This document shows, piece by piece, positions 43,451-51,601 of a DNA stretch of 51,868 nt (position 1 is its first letter; each line of letters starts with the position of its first letter). Origin of the DNA: an uncultured Prevotellaceae bacterium (lineage in GTDB: Bacteria > Bacteroidota > Bacteroidia > Bacteroidales > Muribaculaceae). A program made the position numbers and the translations under genes. The stretch spans positions 1 to 51,868 of the forward strand of contig CAMZFV010000003.1 of NCBI GenBank assembly GCA_947306175.1, written 5' to 3'. The notes under the pieces were generated by a model. The model saw only the letters and a list, made by a program, of their open reading frames with translations, searched no databases and had not been told where the DNA came from.

Positions 43451-46035
43451 TGAAAAGGCTATTGACCATTATTCTATTGCTGTGCGCCCTGGTGGACACA
43501 GCAACGGCGCAGCGCATCACGCATAACTTCCAGAATGTGTCGATGAGCGACGCGCTGAAGTATATCCAGCAGCAGACAGGCAACCACAAGATCGTGTTTA
43601 TCTACAACGAACTGGAGGATTTTACCGTTACCACCCAGGTCAAAAACAAAACTGTGCCTGATGCCATCCGTCAGATGATAGGTTTCTATCCCATCAGTAT
43701 GACACAAGACGGAAACGGTGAAATCTATGTGGAATGCACTCACAAGACCGACTACTGCTTCAAGGGCACCATCGTCGATGAACAAGGCCAGCCATTAGCA
43801 TATGCAACCATTGCTATTCTTAACCCTGCCGACTCAACGCTGCTCACAGGAGGCGTCAGCAATGAGAGCGGCCGCTTTGTGATTCCTACTGAGGCCAAAC
43901 GTGTCGTCGTAAAGTGCAGTTTTGTCGGCTATCGCACCTACTATCGTAATTGCGAGGCTGGCGATATTGGCACAATCCAGATGCGACCTGCTGAGTATAT
44001 CATCAACGGTGTGACAGTAGAGGGCACCCGTATCATGAACTATGTGGATAAGTCAGTCCATACCTTCACTATTGAGCAAATAAGGCAAGCCCGCAATGTC
44101 CGTGACCTGCTGGAACACGTTGAAGACCTGAAAATCGATCCGGTGAGCAATAAGATTCAGCGAATGGACGGCGGCAGCGTGAAGATACTGATTAATGGCG
44201 TAGCAGCATCAGACATTGACTTAAAAGGCATTCCTGCAGACAAGATCTCAAGGGTAGAATACTACAACATTCCACCAGCCCGCTATGCCGATGCCGGAAC
44301 ACTCATCAACGTGATTACCAAGCGAATGGAGACAGGCATCAATGCAGGCATCGAGGCAAGAACGGCTTTCTCGACTGGTTTCACAGACGATGAGGCCTAC
44401 CTGAACCTGACTTCAGGCAACCATCAGTTTTCACTCTCTTATTCGTTCACCCTGCGCGACTATACGAAACGTTTTTACGAACAGACTTACGACTATACAT
44501 TGCAAAGGTACCTTACCGACGAAACTGCACCAGCGTATCCTGTTCATTACAACTATCAAAAAAAGACCCACGACAAATTTGGCTATACTTGGAACGACCC
44601 CGTCATCAAGTACACCTACAACAAGCCAGACGACATAGTAGTGCAGATAGTGGCAACACCTCATTTCAATCATACTCATAGCGATGGGCAGAGTGATATA
44701 CAAAACACATCAACACTTAACACTTCTATTGCAGGGAAAGGTGAATTTGGCAGCCGTATGAGCACATTCGGTCCAGACCTGAACGTATATGTCCAGAAAA
44801 CTCTGCCTAAGAATCAGGAACTGTCGATTGACCTCGTGGGAACCTATTATCACAACAGCAGCAAGAACTGGGCTGAGGAGGTTGCTGTCAACGATGGTGA
44901 GGTATGGCTGTCAGACAACCAAGAGCAGCAAAACAACAAGTACTCCTTTATTGGTGAATTGGCTTATACGAAGAAGTGGGAAAAGGGCAACCTAAGCCTG
45001 GGCTATCGTGGATCGTTTGGGCGTTCGAACGCCACCATAAGTAACGTGCTTTCCGACTATAAGGACTATGAATACTCATCAGCCAGCTATCAGCACTACA
45101 TGTATGCCGAGTATAGTGGCAATCTTGGAAAATTGATGTACCGTATTGGGGCTGGCGCAACACAGGTGACACAGGACAATACCGATGCCCATGATTCCCA
45201 CTGGCTCTTCACACCAGAGCTCATCCTGAGTACTAATCTATCGAAGACGATGAGCCTTCAGTGGGTTACCTCGTCACAATCCTATACACCACTCATTTCA
45301 CAACTCAGCAACAATGCCAGCCTCGTCATTCCTGGAGTGCTGAGAATTGGCAACCCGTATCTGAAAAGTTATAACACTTATCGGTCAGAATTTATCCACA
45401 AGTGGAACCTTAGCTGGCTACAGACCCAAGTTGGACTATACTATTCATATTCCGATTCTCCTATCAACCGCTATTATACACAGCAAGAGATTAACGGCCA
45501 GCAATATATTGTGGGCACGAACGAAAATGCCAACTATAGTAGTGAGCTGGGAGGGTCATACCTGCTGGTCATCAGTCCCTTTAAGAGTCAGATTCTTACG
45601 TTGACTTTGCAAGGTTATGTGATTCGTCAGACCGTCAGTAGCCCTATTATCGGGCAATACCATCACACGTGGGCACCGCTCTACTATGCCGTGCAGTTCC
45701 GGAAGGGCAACTGGGGAGCCTCCTATGTAGGGAGTATAGTTTCAAAACGCCTCAACGGCTCTACACTGGATGATGGGGAAAACCAGTCGCACTTGCAGGT
45801 TTACTGGCAGAAGAAGAATTTGCGAATCTTCGCCGCTGACTATTGGCTCTTCACCCGCTCTCGTTATTCAGGCTATAGCATGCCAACAAGCATTCTGCAA
45901 AGTACATATAAAACCTGGATTGACGACAATAAGTCAATGTTTGTCCTCGGTTTCAGTTACGACTTCTCTACAGGTAAGAATTACAAGATTAGTCGAAAAC
46001 TACAGAACAAGGATTCCGATACCGGCAGTTTCTAA
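43450..46035 (+). CDS. TonB-dependent receptor with N-terminal STN signalling domain (receptor 1)
   Basis: About 861 residues. The ATG at 43450 overlaps the anti-sigma stop (TGATG). Signal peptide MKRLLTIILLLCALVDTATAQ. The STN domain at about 22-100 (NVSMSDALKYIQQQTGNHKIVFIYNELED) contacts the anti-sigma factor. A carboxypeptidase-regulatory-like domain follows at about 103-190 (GTIVDEQGQPLAYATIAILNPADSTLL), then a plug-like region (VRDLLEHVEDLKIDP, INGVAASDIDL, NVITKR) and an outer-membrane beta barrel of aromatic/Asn-rich strands to the C-terminus. The substrate is unknown. No SusD partner is next to it, so it is a transducer-like or peptide/metal/small-ligand receptor rather than a classical SusC. 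Confidence 0.9.
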   Translation: MKRLLTIILLLCALVDTATAQRITHNFQNVSMSDALKYIQQQTGNHKIVFIYNELEDFTVTTQVKNKTVPDAIRQMIGFYPISMTQDGNGEIYVECTHKTDYCFKGTIVDEQGQPLAYATIAILNPADSTLLTGGVSNESGRFVIPTEAKRVVVKCSFVGYRTYYRNCEAGDIGTIQMRPAEYIINGVTVEGTRIMNYVDKSVHTFTIEQIRQARNVRDLLEHVEDLKIDPVSNKIQRMDGGSVKILINGVAASDIDLKGIPADKISRVEYYNIPPARYADAGTLINVITKRMETGINAGIEARTAFSTGFTDDEAYLNLTSGNHQFSLSYSFTLRDYTKRFYEQTYDYTLQRYLTDETAPAYPVHYNYQKKTHDKFGYTWNDPVIKYTYNKPDDIVVQIVATPHFNHTHSDGQSDIQNTSTLNTSIAGKGEFGSRMSTFGPDLNVYVQKTLPKNQELSIDLVGTYYHNSSKNWAEEVAVNDGEVWLSDNQEQQNNKYSFIGELAYTKKWEKGNLSLGYRGSFGRSNATISNVLSDYKDYEYSSASYQHYMYAEYSGNLGKLMYRIGAGATQVTQDNTDAHDSHWLFTPELILSTNLSKTMSLQWVTSSQSYTPLISQLSNNASLVIPGVLRIGNPYLKSYNTYRSEFIHKWNLSWLQTQVGLYYSYSDSPINRYYTQQEINGQQYIVGTNENANYSSELGGSYLLVISPFKSQILTLTLQGYVIRQTVSSPIIGQYHHTWAPLYYAVQFRKGNWGASYVGSIVSKRLNGSTLDDGENQSHLQVYWQKKNLRIFAADYWLFTRSRYSGYSMPTSILQSTYKTWIDDNKSMFVLGFSYDFSTGKNYKISRKLQNKDSDTGSF

Positions 46036-46153
46036 TTGATTTTTGTCAATAAGCAACCGCTTGTAAACTTTATACATAGATAGCTTCTTTTAGCATGCAG
46101 TTGATAGTCTTGACACCGATGCTGCTTGCTTTATAAGAATAAGACGAGAATAG

Positions 46154-48781
46154 ATGAAACGAATTCTAATCATCATACTGTTGATATGTGCCTTGGCTGA
46201 AACAGCTACAGCGCAGCGCATCACCCGCAATTTCCAGAACGTGTCAATGAGCGACGCGCTGAAGTACATCCAGCAGCAGACCAGCAACCACAAGATCGTG
46301 TTTATCTACAACGAGCTGGAGGACTACACGATTACCACCAGTGTCAAGAACAAACCTGTTCCTGATGCCATTCGCCAGATCATAGGTTTCTATCCCATCC
46401 AGATGATTCAGGGAGAGAACAACGATATCTATGTGGAGTGCATCCAAAAGACCGAGCACCGCCTCAAGGGCCTGGTCGTAGATGAGAACAATCTGCCGTT
46501 GCCCTACGCAAACGTCACCCTGCTCAACCCTGCCGACTCGACGATGGTGGGCGGTGGTGTGACCAACGAGAGCGGGCGCTTCGTCATCCCCTACGAACAA
46601 GCCCGCATCCTTGCCCGCATAACCTACGTGGGCTACAAACCTGCCTATCGCCTTTGCGCCCACGACAATGTGGGCACCATCAAGATGCAGCCCAATACAA
46701 CTCGGCTTAATGGAGTTGTAGTTACCGCATCCGCTGCTAGACTAAAGCAAGAACCTGGTAAATTTATATATAAGCCAAATCCTTCTGAGGTTGCAGGTAT
46801 TGACAGTTATGAACTACTGCGATATGCTCCGTTGGTAAGTGTAGAGAACAATACCGTCAGTATATTAGGTAAAGGTACATCCACGGTATATATAAACGGC
46901 AGAAAGCCTGTGATGGACAACGCCTCACTGATGGAGATGTTACGTTCAGTACCTGCCGACAGGATTGAGAAGATTGAGATTATCATGTCTCCCAATAGTT
47001 CTTACAAGGCATCGACTACAGGAGGAATTGTGAATATTGTCATGAAGAAGAATCCCAATCAGGGACTAACTGGTAGCGCAAGTGTAGGCGCAAGATATAA
47101 TACAGAGAAAATAACGCCATGGGCGAGTTTGTATTTGGGCTATTCAAAGAATAAATTTAATGCCTCGGCCAATCTGGGTTATCTGTATGTCAATTTGCAA
47201 AGCTGTATGGAGACGACCTATAATTATAGAGACAGTTATACTGATATTCTTAATTCCAACAATAGTCTGAGTACTGACCACATTTTGTATGGAGATATCA
47301 GTCTATCGTATGACTTGACAAAGCGAAGCACCCTGGGAACTTCATTCGATATCGCAGGCTCTGAACGCAACAGTAAATCTACAACGATAAGTTCAAACTA
47401 TCTTAGGGGCACCATTGACAAGTACTCGAAGTCTTACGCAGAAACCGAGAATCCCTACAGAAAGCCACAGATGAGTATCGTGGCCTATTATCATCTCAAG
47501 ACAGACGATAAGGGAAGTAATCTGGATGTGAGTGCCAATTATTCCTCGTCACTAAACGCTTCTTTGGGGACAATGCAGTATGCAAGTGGGGTAGAATCTC
47601 GCGAAGTCGTTCCATATTCCCTTTTTAAGCAAAACACTACCGTTGACAGCTATGGATATGAATTTAAGGCAGATTATAGCCATTCTTTTCATGATGGCAG
47701 CTCACTCAAGTCTGGGTATGAGTTCGATGCCTCACATCTTTCTGATGATTTTGTTCGCCTGGATCATGATGGAAATGAGTATGTCAAAAACGAGAGCAGC
47801 AGCAATCTGTTTATATATGATGAAAAAGTGAATGCCTTATACATTACGTATAATAGAAAGTGGAGCAATGTGATTAGCACCACATTGGGATTGCGTGCCG
47901 AGAATACAAATGTCAAGGGCAATCAAGTTAGTTCAAATGAAAGATTCAACCGCAATTATTGGAATTTCTTTCCGAAATTAAACTTATTGGTTGGTTTGGC
48001 AGATGGCAAGCACAATATAGCATTGGATTTGTCCCGTTCTATTGTGCGACCTTTTTATAATAATTTGAACCCATTTAAGATATGGACTTCAGAGAATACC
48101 TATAGCATGGGAAACATTCATCTTAAGCCGATGATATACAGTGGTGCGGTTTTGAGTTATAGGTTTCTCGGAGATTATATTATAGGGGCGTCTTATAACT
48201 ATGGCTCTGATGCCTTAAGCGACTATAGTTTTCTTGCAGGAAACAATACCACAGTGAGTAGTGTGGCTAATTTTGGAAACGAGCAATCTCTCTCACTCTA
48301 TGGCAACGTAGAAAAGGTTTTCTTTAACGGAATCTGGAGAATGTCATTAAATGCAGCAGCCGAATATGAACGGAATCAAGGCGCAATTGATGGCCAGGAT
48401 GTGAGTTACAAGACTTGGGCAGGAGAGGCCGGGATTCGCAATATCTTCAAGATTTCTTCCAGTGGTATCAGGACTACATTGAGTTATAACTACTATACGC
48501 CGTTAAGAGGAATATCAAGAGTAGGACATCATAAGCATTTGCTCAGCGCATCATTCAGCAAGGAATTCAAATTTGGTGGAACTATTAGTGTTGACGCCTC
48601 TAACCTGCTGAATTACAGGCGAGCATATCACTATAACACTGAATCATACGCATATAGAGAAAAACCCAAATACAATAACATATCTTTTCAGATAAGATAT
48701 ACACATAAATTTGGTCAAAGCCGTGTTCGTGGTGCACAAAACCGCTCCGACACAAACTATTCGAGAAGATTTAAGAAATAA
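46154..48781 (+). CDS. TonB-dependent receptor, paralogue of receptor 1 (receptor 2)
   Basis: An 875-residue protein with the same architecture: signal peptide, STN domain, regulatory-like domain, plug and barrel. The first ~100 residues are nearly identical to receptor 1 at DNA level (for example NVSMSDALKYIQQQT, NHKIVFIYNELED). After about residue 184 (nucleotide ~46700) identity collapses and the DNA becomes AT-richer, in a plug with SILGKGTSTVYINGRKPVMDN and an unrelated-looking barrel. Sharing the STN module means both could talk to the same anti-sigma factor while sensing different ligands. It follows receptor 1 after 118 bp with no clear promoter. Confidence 0.9.
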   Translation: MKRILIIILLICALAETATAQRITRNFQNVSMSDALKYIQQQTSNHKIVFIYNELEDYTITTSVKNKPVPDAIRQIIGFYPIQMIQGENNDIYVECIQKTEHRLKGLVVDENNLPLPYANVTLLNPADSTMVGGGVTNESGRFVIPYEQARILARITYVGYKPAYRLCAHDNVGTIKMQPNTTRLNGVVVTASAARLKQEPGKFIYKPNPSEVAGIDSYELLRYAPLVSVENNTVSILGKGTSTVYINGRKPVMDNASLMEMLRSVPADRIEKIEIIMSPNSSYKASTTGGIVNIVMKKNPNQGLTGSASVGARYNTEKITPWASLYLGYSKNKFNASANLGYLYVNLQSCMETTYNYRDSYTDILNSNNSLSTDHILYGDISLSYDLTKRSTLGTSFDIAGSERNSKSTTISSNYLRGTIDKYSKSYAETENPYRKPQMSIVAYYHLKTDDKGSNLDVSANYSSSLNASLGTMQYASGVESREVVPYSLFKQNTTVDSYGYEFKADYSHSFHDGSSLKSGYEFDASHLSDDFVRLDHDGNEYVKNESSSNLFIYDEKVNALYITYNRKWSNVISTTLGLRAENTNVKGNQVSSNERFNRNYWNFFPKLNLLVGLADGKHNIALDLSRSIVRPFYNNLNPFKIWTSENTYSMGNIHLKPMIYSGAVLSYRFLGDYIIGASYNYGSDALSDYSFLAGNNTTVSSVANFGNEQSLSLYGNVEKVFFNGIWRMSLNAAAEYERNQGAIDGQDVSYKTWAGEAGIRNIFKISSSGIRTTLSYNYYTPLRGISRVGHHKHLLSASFSKEFKFGGTISVDASNLLNYRRAYHYNTESYAYREKPKYNNISFQIRYTHKFGQSRVRGAQNRSDTNYSRRFKK

Positions 48782-48898
48782 TGCCCATATCAGGGCGCTT
48801 CAATGCAACCCGCAGCAGGTATAAAGGTGGCCATGCCGGCCAAAGCGAGCGCAGCCGCCTGTAAAAACTAACGCATAGAAATAGCTTCAATACCGAGT

Positions 48899-48932
48899 TC
48901 AGCCGAGGGCGATATAATACGTCCTCGGCTTC
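48899..48932. terminator. Hairpin between receptor 2 and the convergent ATPase gene
   Basis: AGCCGAGG (48901-48908) and CCTCGGCT (48923-48930) are exact complements, extended inward by one more pair and a wobble. It lies between two convergent stops, so it may serve both. Confidence 0.65.
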
Positions 48933-48954
48933 ATCATACCTCTATTACTGTTCC

Positions 48955-50217
48955 TCACAGATCTAAGCTATTCTTTTTCAAGAGGAAATCGAAAAGTCCT
49001 ATCGTAAGTATTCCCTCTTCATTTCGACGTGGCATGATATGGTCTTTCACAATGATAATCTTCTTGAAGAAATCATTGATGTTTGTCAGCGATCGAGATT
49101 CTTGTATTTCCTTCTCTCTGTCTGGAATAGATAAGGCAGACTGCACATAGTATTTCTTACTACCCTGATTGGCAATGAAGTCCACTTCAAGCTGAGTCCG
49201 GATCCATTTCCCGTCTTTGTTTGGTTTCCTTATCTCTACCATTCCGACATCAACCCTATAACCACGGATTATCAGTTCATTGTAAATGATATTCTCCATG
49301 ATATGCGTTTCTTCTTGTTGGCGCATATCAAGAATGGCATTCCTCAAGCCAATGTCAGTGAAATAATACTTAGAGAGCGTATTGATATACTTCTTACCTT
49401 TAATATCGTAGCGAATTGCCCTATTCACAAGAAATGATTCCAACAAATATGTAAGATAATTGGCTATGGTTTGACTACCAATCTTCACATTTTTCACACT
49501 CTTGAAAGTATTCGACAGTTTTGTGGGATTACAAGGTGACCCGATAGATGATGCCAAAATCAACACCAGTTCACGCATTTCATTATCATTCTTGATATTA
49601 TGCCGCTCAATAATATCTGCCAAATAAACCGTTTCGAACAAGTCCTTTAGATAGTTTATCTTCTTCTGTTCGGTGTCAAAAGACTGAATGAGAGGCAAAC
49701 CACCATAGGTGAAATATTCGCGCCATGCGTCTAGCTTGTCACCACCTTTGGCAGAATAGAATTCCGAGAATGACAGAGGGTAAACATGAATAGTTTCTCC
49801 TCGACCACGAAACTCCGTCGGTATGTCGGATGACAGGAAGTGTGAGTTGCTTCCTGTAACGTATGTATCGGCATTCTTGATATGGCGGAAGCTGTTCAAT
49901 ACGTCCACAAACTCATCCATCAACTGTACCTCATCAATTATGATGTAGTAAAGTTCATTGTCCTTGATTCTGTTATGAACATAATGGAGCATCGCATCTG
50001 GATTTCTCAAATCCTTGTTCATGCGGTCTTCAAGATCAATACGGATGATGTGATCATCCGCTACGCCATTATCCAAGAGATAATGATAGAATAAGACATT
50101 TAGCAGGTACGACTTACCGCATCTGCGAATTCCGGTTATCACTTTAATAAAGCCATTCTGACGGCTTTCTATCAACTGTTGTAGATATCTGTCTCTTTTT
50201 ATCTCCATAATGTACAT
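48955..50217 (-). CDS. AAA+ ATPase with DUF4143 C-terminal domain
   Basis: A 420-residue protein, a paralogue of the one at 29922-31178. Walker A is GIRRCGKSYLL (about 29-39), Walker B is YYIIIDEVQLM, and the shared TGSNSHFLSSD follows. DUF4143 features are YGGLPLIQ, then QLEVDFIANQG and KYYVQSALSI at the nuclease-like core. The in-frame ATG at 50208 is an alternative start. The promoter carries two TGTCAA..TTGACA palindromes different from the operators of the other ATPases. The gene seems AT-richer than nifJ and glnA, which hints at later acquisition. Function unknown. Confidence 0.9.
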   Translation of the reverse strand: MYIMEIKRDRYLQQLIESRQNGFIKVITGIRRCGKSYLLNVLFYHYLLDNGVADDHIIRIDLEDRMNKDLRNPDAMLHYVHNRIKDNELYYIIIDEVQLMDEFVDVLNSFRHIKNADTYVTGSNSHFLSSDIPTEFRGRGETIHVYPLSFSEFYSAKGGDKLDAWREYFTYGGLPLIQSFDTEQKKINYLKDLFETVYLADIIERHNIKNDNEMRELVLILASSIGSPCNPTKLSNTFKSVKNVKIGSQTIANYLTYLLESFLVNRAIRYDIKGKKYINTLSKYYFTDIGLRNAILDMRQQEETHIMENIIYNELIIRGYRVDVGMVEIRKPNKDGKWIRTQLEVDFIANQGSKKYYVQSALSIPDREKEIQESRSLTNINDFFKKIIIVKDHIMPRRNEEGILTIGLFDFLLKKNSLDL

Positions 50218-50225
50218 TAAATTTT

Positions 50226-50314
50226 TGTCAATATTGACAACTTTTTACGATACAAAGGTAGCAAGTTCTTTTTGATTACACAAACAGTACGTTAAAAAAG
50301 TGTCAAACTTGACG
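50226..50314 (-). promoter_or_regulatory. ATPase promoter flanked by TGTCAA-NN-TTGACA palindromes
   Basis: The -7 is TACCTTTG (50253-50260) and the -33 is TTTG (50281-50284), spacer 20 bp. TGTCAATATTGACA (50226-50239, perfect) lies in the leader and TGTCAAACTTGACG (50301-50314) upstream, about 75 bp apart, each next to CTTTTTACGA-like sequence. Looping or double blocking by one regulator is plausible. Confidence 0.75.
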
Positions 50315-50340
50315 TTTTTTTACGATGAAACACAAAAAAA

Positions 50341-50368
50341 CCGCAGGGTGCCGTGAGACATCCTGCGG
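50341..50368 (-). terminator. Terminator, copy 1 of a duplicated hairpin
   Basis: CCGCAGG (50341-50347) pairs with CCTGCGG (50362-50368). On the minus strand it is followed by TTTTTTTGTG. It lies after the dipeptidase remnant at 50393. The loop is nearly the same as in the hairpin at 51548. Confidence 0.85.
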
Positions 50369-50392
50369 TAAAGAGTGTTATGTAAATAGGAA

Positions 50393-50524
50393 TTATCCCT
50401 TGACGGGTGCCTCCTCGAGGGCCTTGACGAGCAGTTTCAAGAAGGGTTCTGCTGCGGGGATGTAGGCGCGCTCGATGGTGGTGTGCGGGCTGCGCAGGAC
50501 GAGTACCAGCGCCGCATGAATACC
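50393..50524 (-). pseudogene. Remnant of an aminoacyl-histidine dipeptidase (PepD-like)
   Basis: The frame encodes GIHAALVLVLRSPHTTIER, then AYIPAAEPFLKLLVKAL, then EEAPVKG and a stop. This resembles the extreme C-terminus of Bacteroidetes M20-family PepD (..HAG.., RSPHSPDER, a hydrophobic helix, PVKG), with about 14 residues missing between the HA and SPH parts. The ~350 upstream residues of the enzyme are absent. The native-looking terminator is still in place. The longer open frame upstream (to 50596) is probably unrelated sequence. Confidence 0.6.
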
Positions 50525-50646
50525 ATTGCGAGTAAGAGAGCGCAATGTCAAGTTTTCTTGAACATTGCCGAGCGTGAGCATTGAAGACGAAGTCAATAAA
50601 ACGGCGAAATCTAAGAGATAATGACGTGTTTATGCGAAAAAAACGT

Positions 50647-50654
50647 TACCTTTG
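50647..50654 (+). promoter_or_regulatory. -7 element of the SUFU-domain gene
   Basis: TACCTTTG, exact consensus, 32 bp upstream of the ATG at 50686. Confidence 0.6.
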
Positions 50655-50685
50655 TCTGCGTTAACAGAAAGATAAATCGGAATTT

Positions 50686-51420
50686 ATGCTAATCAAAAGA
50701 ATATTCATCACAATATTTATATTAACCGCTTATTTCTCTCAGACTTACGCGCAAATGAATGAAGATAATAAAGAGGTTCTTCCCCAGTATTATTACTCGG
50801 AAAAGGAAATGGATAAGGTCTCTGCCTACATTGAGCAGCAATATGGGGCGTATGATTTAGTGGCCCATGAAGTGGTTTCCCCCGACATACATTGTGATAT
50901 TGTTGTCATCCCGCCTACAGAGGAGCAACCCTATTACAAACTTGTCACAATGGGAGCAGGGGCATATAAGATGGATGTGCCAAAGGGCTTGAGGTCGTAT
51001 GTTTGTGACAGGGCAGAATATGTCATCTTCCTTCCCCAAAATTGGAATCTGGAATCAGATAAGGAAGAAGACTACTGGCCTATCAGAATGCTTAAATTCA
51101 TTGCACGCCTGCCTATAGCGGCTGAGGACTGGCTTTGTGAAGGCCATGATGTTCAGTTGACTGAGGAAGGAAGCACTGTGGCAGACAACATGGGATTTAA
51201 TTCCTGTGTACTTATGCCTTCCATAGGAAAGGATGGACAGGTGGTAGAACCTCTCAAATTTGGTTCGGGCGGAAAGAAAGTGGCTTTCTAACAACTGTTC
51301 CCGTTATACCCGGAAGAGTTGAAATTCAAACTAGAATATGGTTATGATGAACTGGTCGAATTTTTCGAAAAGGAGCCTCTAATCGTCAATATCCATCGGA
51401 GGAATTATTGCAATGAATGA
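50686..51420 (+). pseudogene. Exported SUFU-domain protein interrupted by an in-frame stop
   Basis: The first frame (50686-51291, 201 codons) has a signal peptide (KRIFITIFILTAYFSQTYA-Q) and a SUFU-type domain (YKLVTMGAGAYKMDVP, AEYVIFLPQNW, RMLKFIARLP, WLCEGHDV). It ends at TAA 51289-51291. The same frame continues for 42 more codons, beginning QLFPLYPEELKFKLEYG and ending at TGA 51418-51420. That tail is the expected end of the SUFU fold, so one base change (TAT/TAC to TAA) probably made the stop. SUFU domains occur in cytoplasmic proteins and as immunity proteins to bacterial toxins. A signal peptide is unusual. No toxin gene is next to it. Confidence 0.75.
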
Positions 51421-51547
51421 ACAGGTCTGACGGATGAATTCAAAGGTGAATCCGTTTCGTCTGCGTGAGCACGTGCGGCTTTTCTTTAAACAATCTCCTT
51501 TATCCATTCTGTACGACTGAAAGCCGTTACAGGTCGCGCAAAAAAAA

Positions 51548-51573
51548 CGCAGGGTGCTATGAGACATCCTGCG
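51548..51573 (-). terminator. Terminator, copy 2 of a duplicated hairpin
   Basis: CGCAGG (51548-51553) pairs with CCTGCG (51568-51573), and on the minus strand it is followed by a run of eight T. It serves the ATPase fragment ending at 51602. Its sequence is almost the same as the terminator at 50341, including the loop. Confidence 0.85.
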
Positions 51574-51601
51574 GTGTTAGTTAAAAAAGTTAGTTGCTTA
51601 A

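Noticed and set aside
42788..46035. SusC/SusD polysaccharide utilisation locus
   Set aside because: No SusD-like lipoprotein, glycoside hydrolase or hybrid two-component sensor is present beside the receptors. It is a sigma/anti-sigma signalling set.
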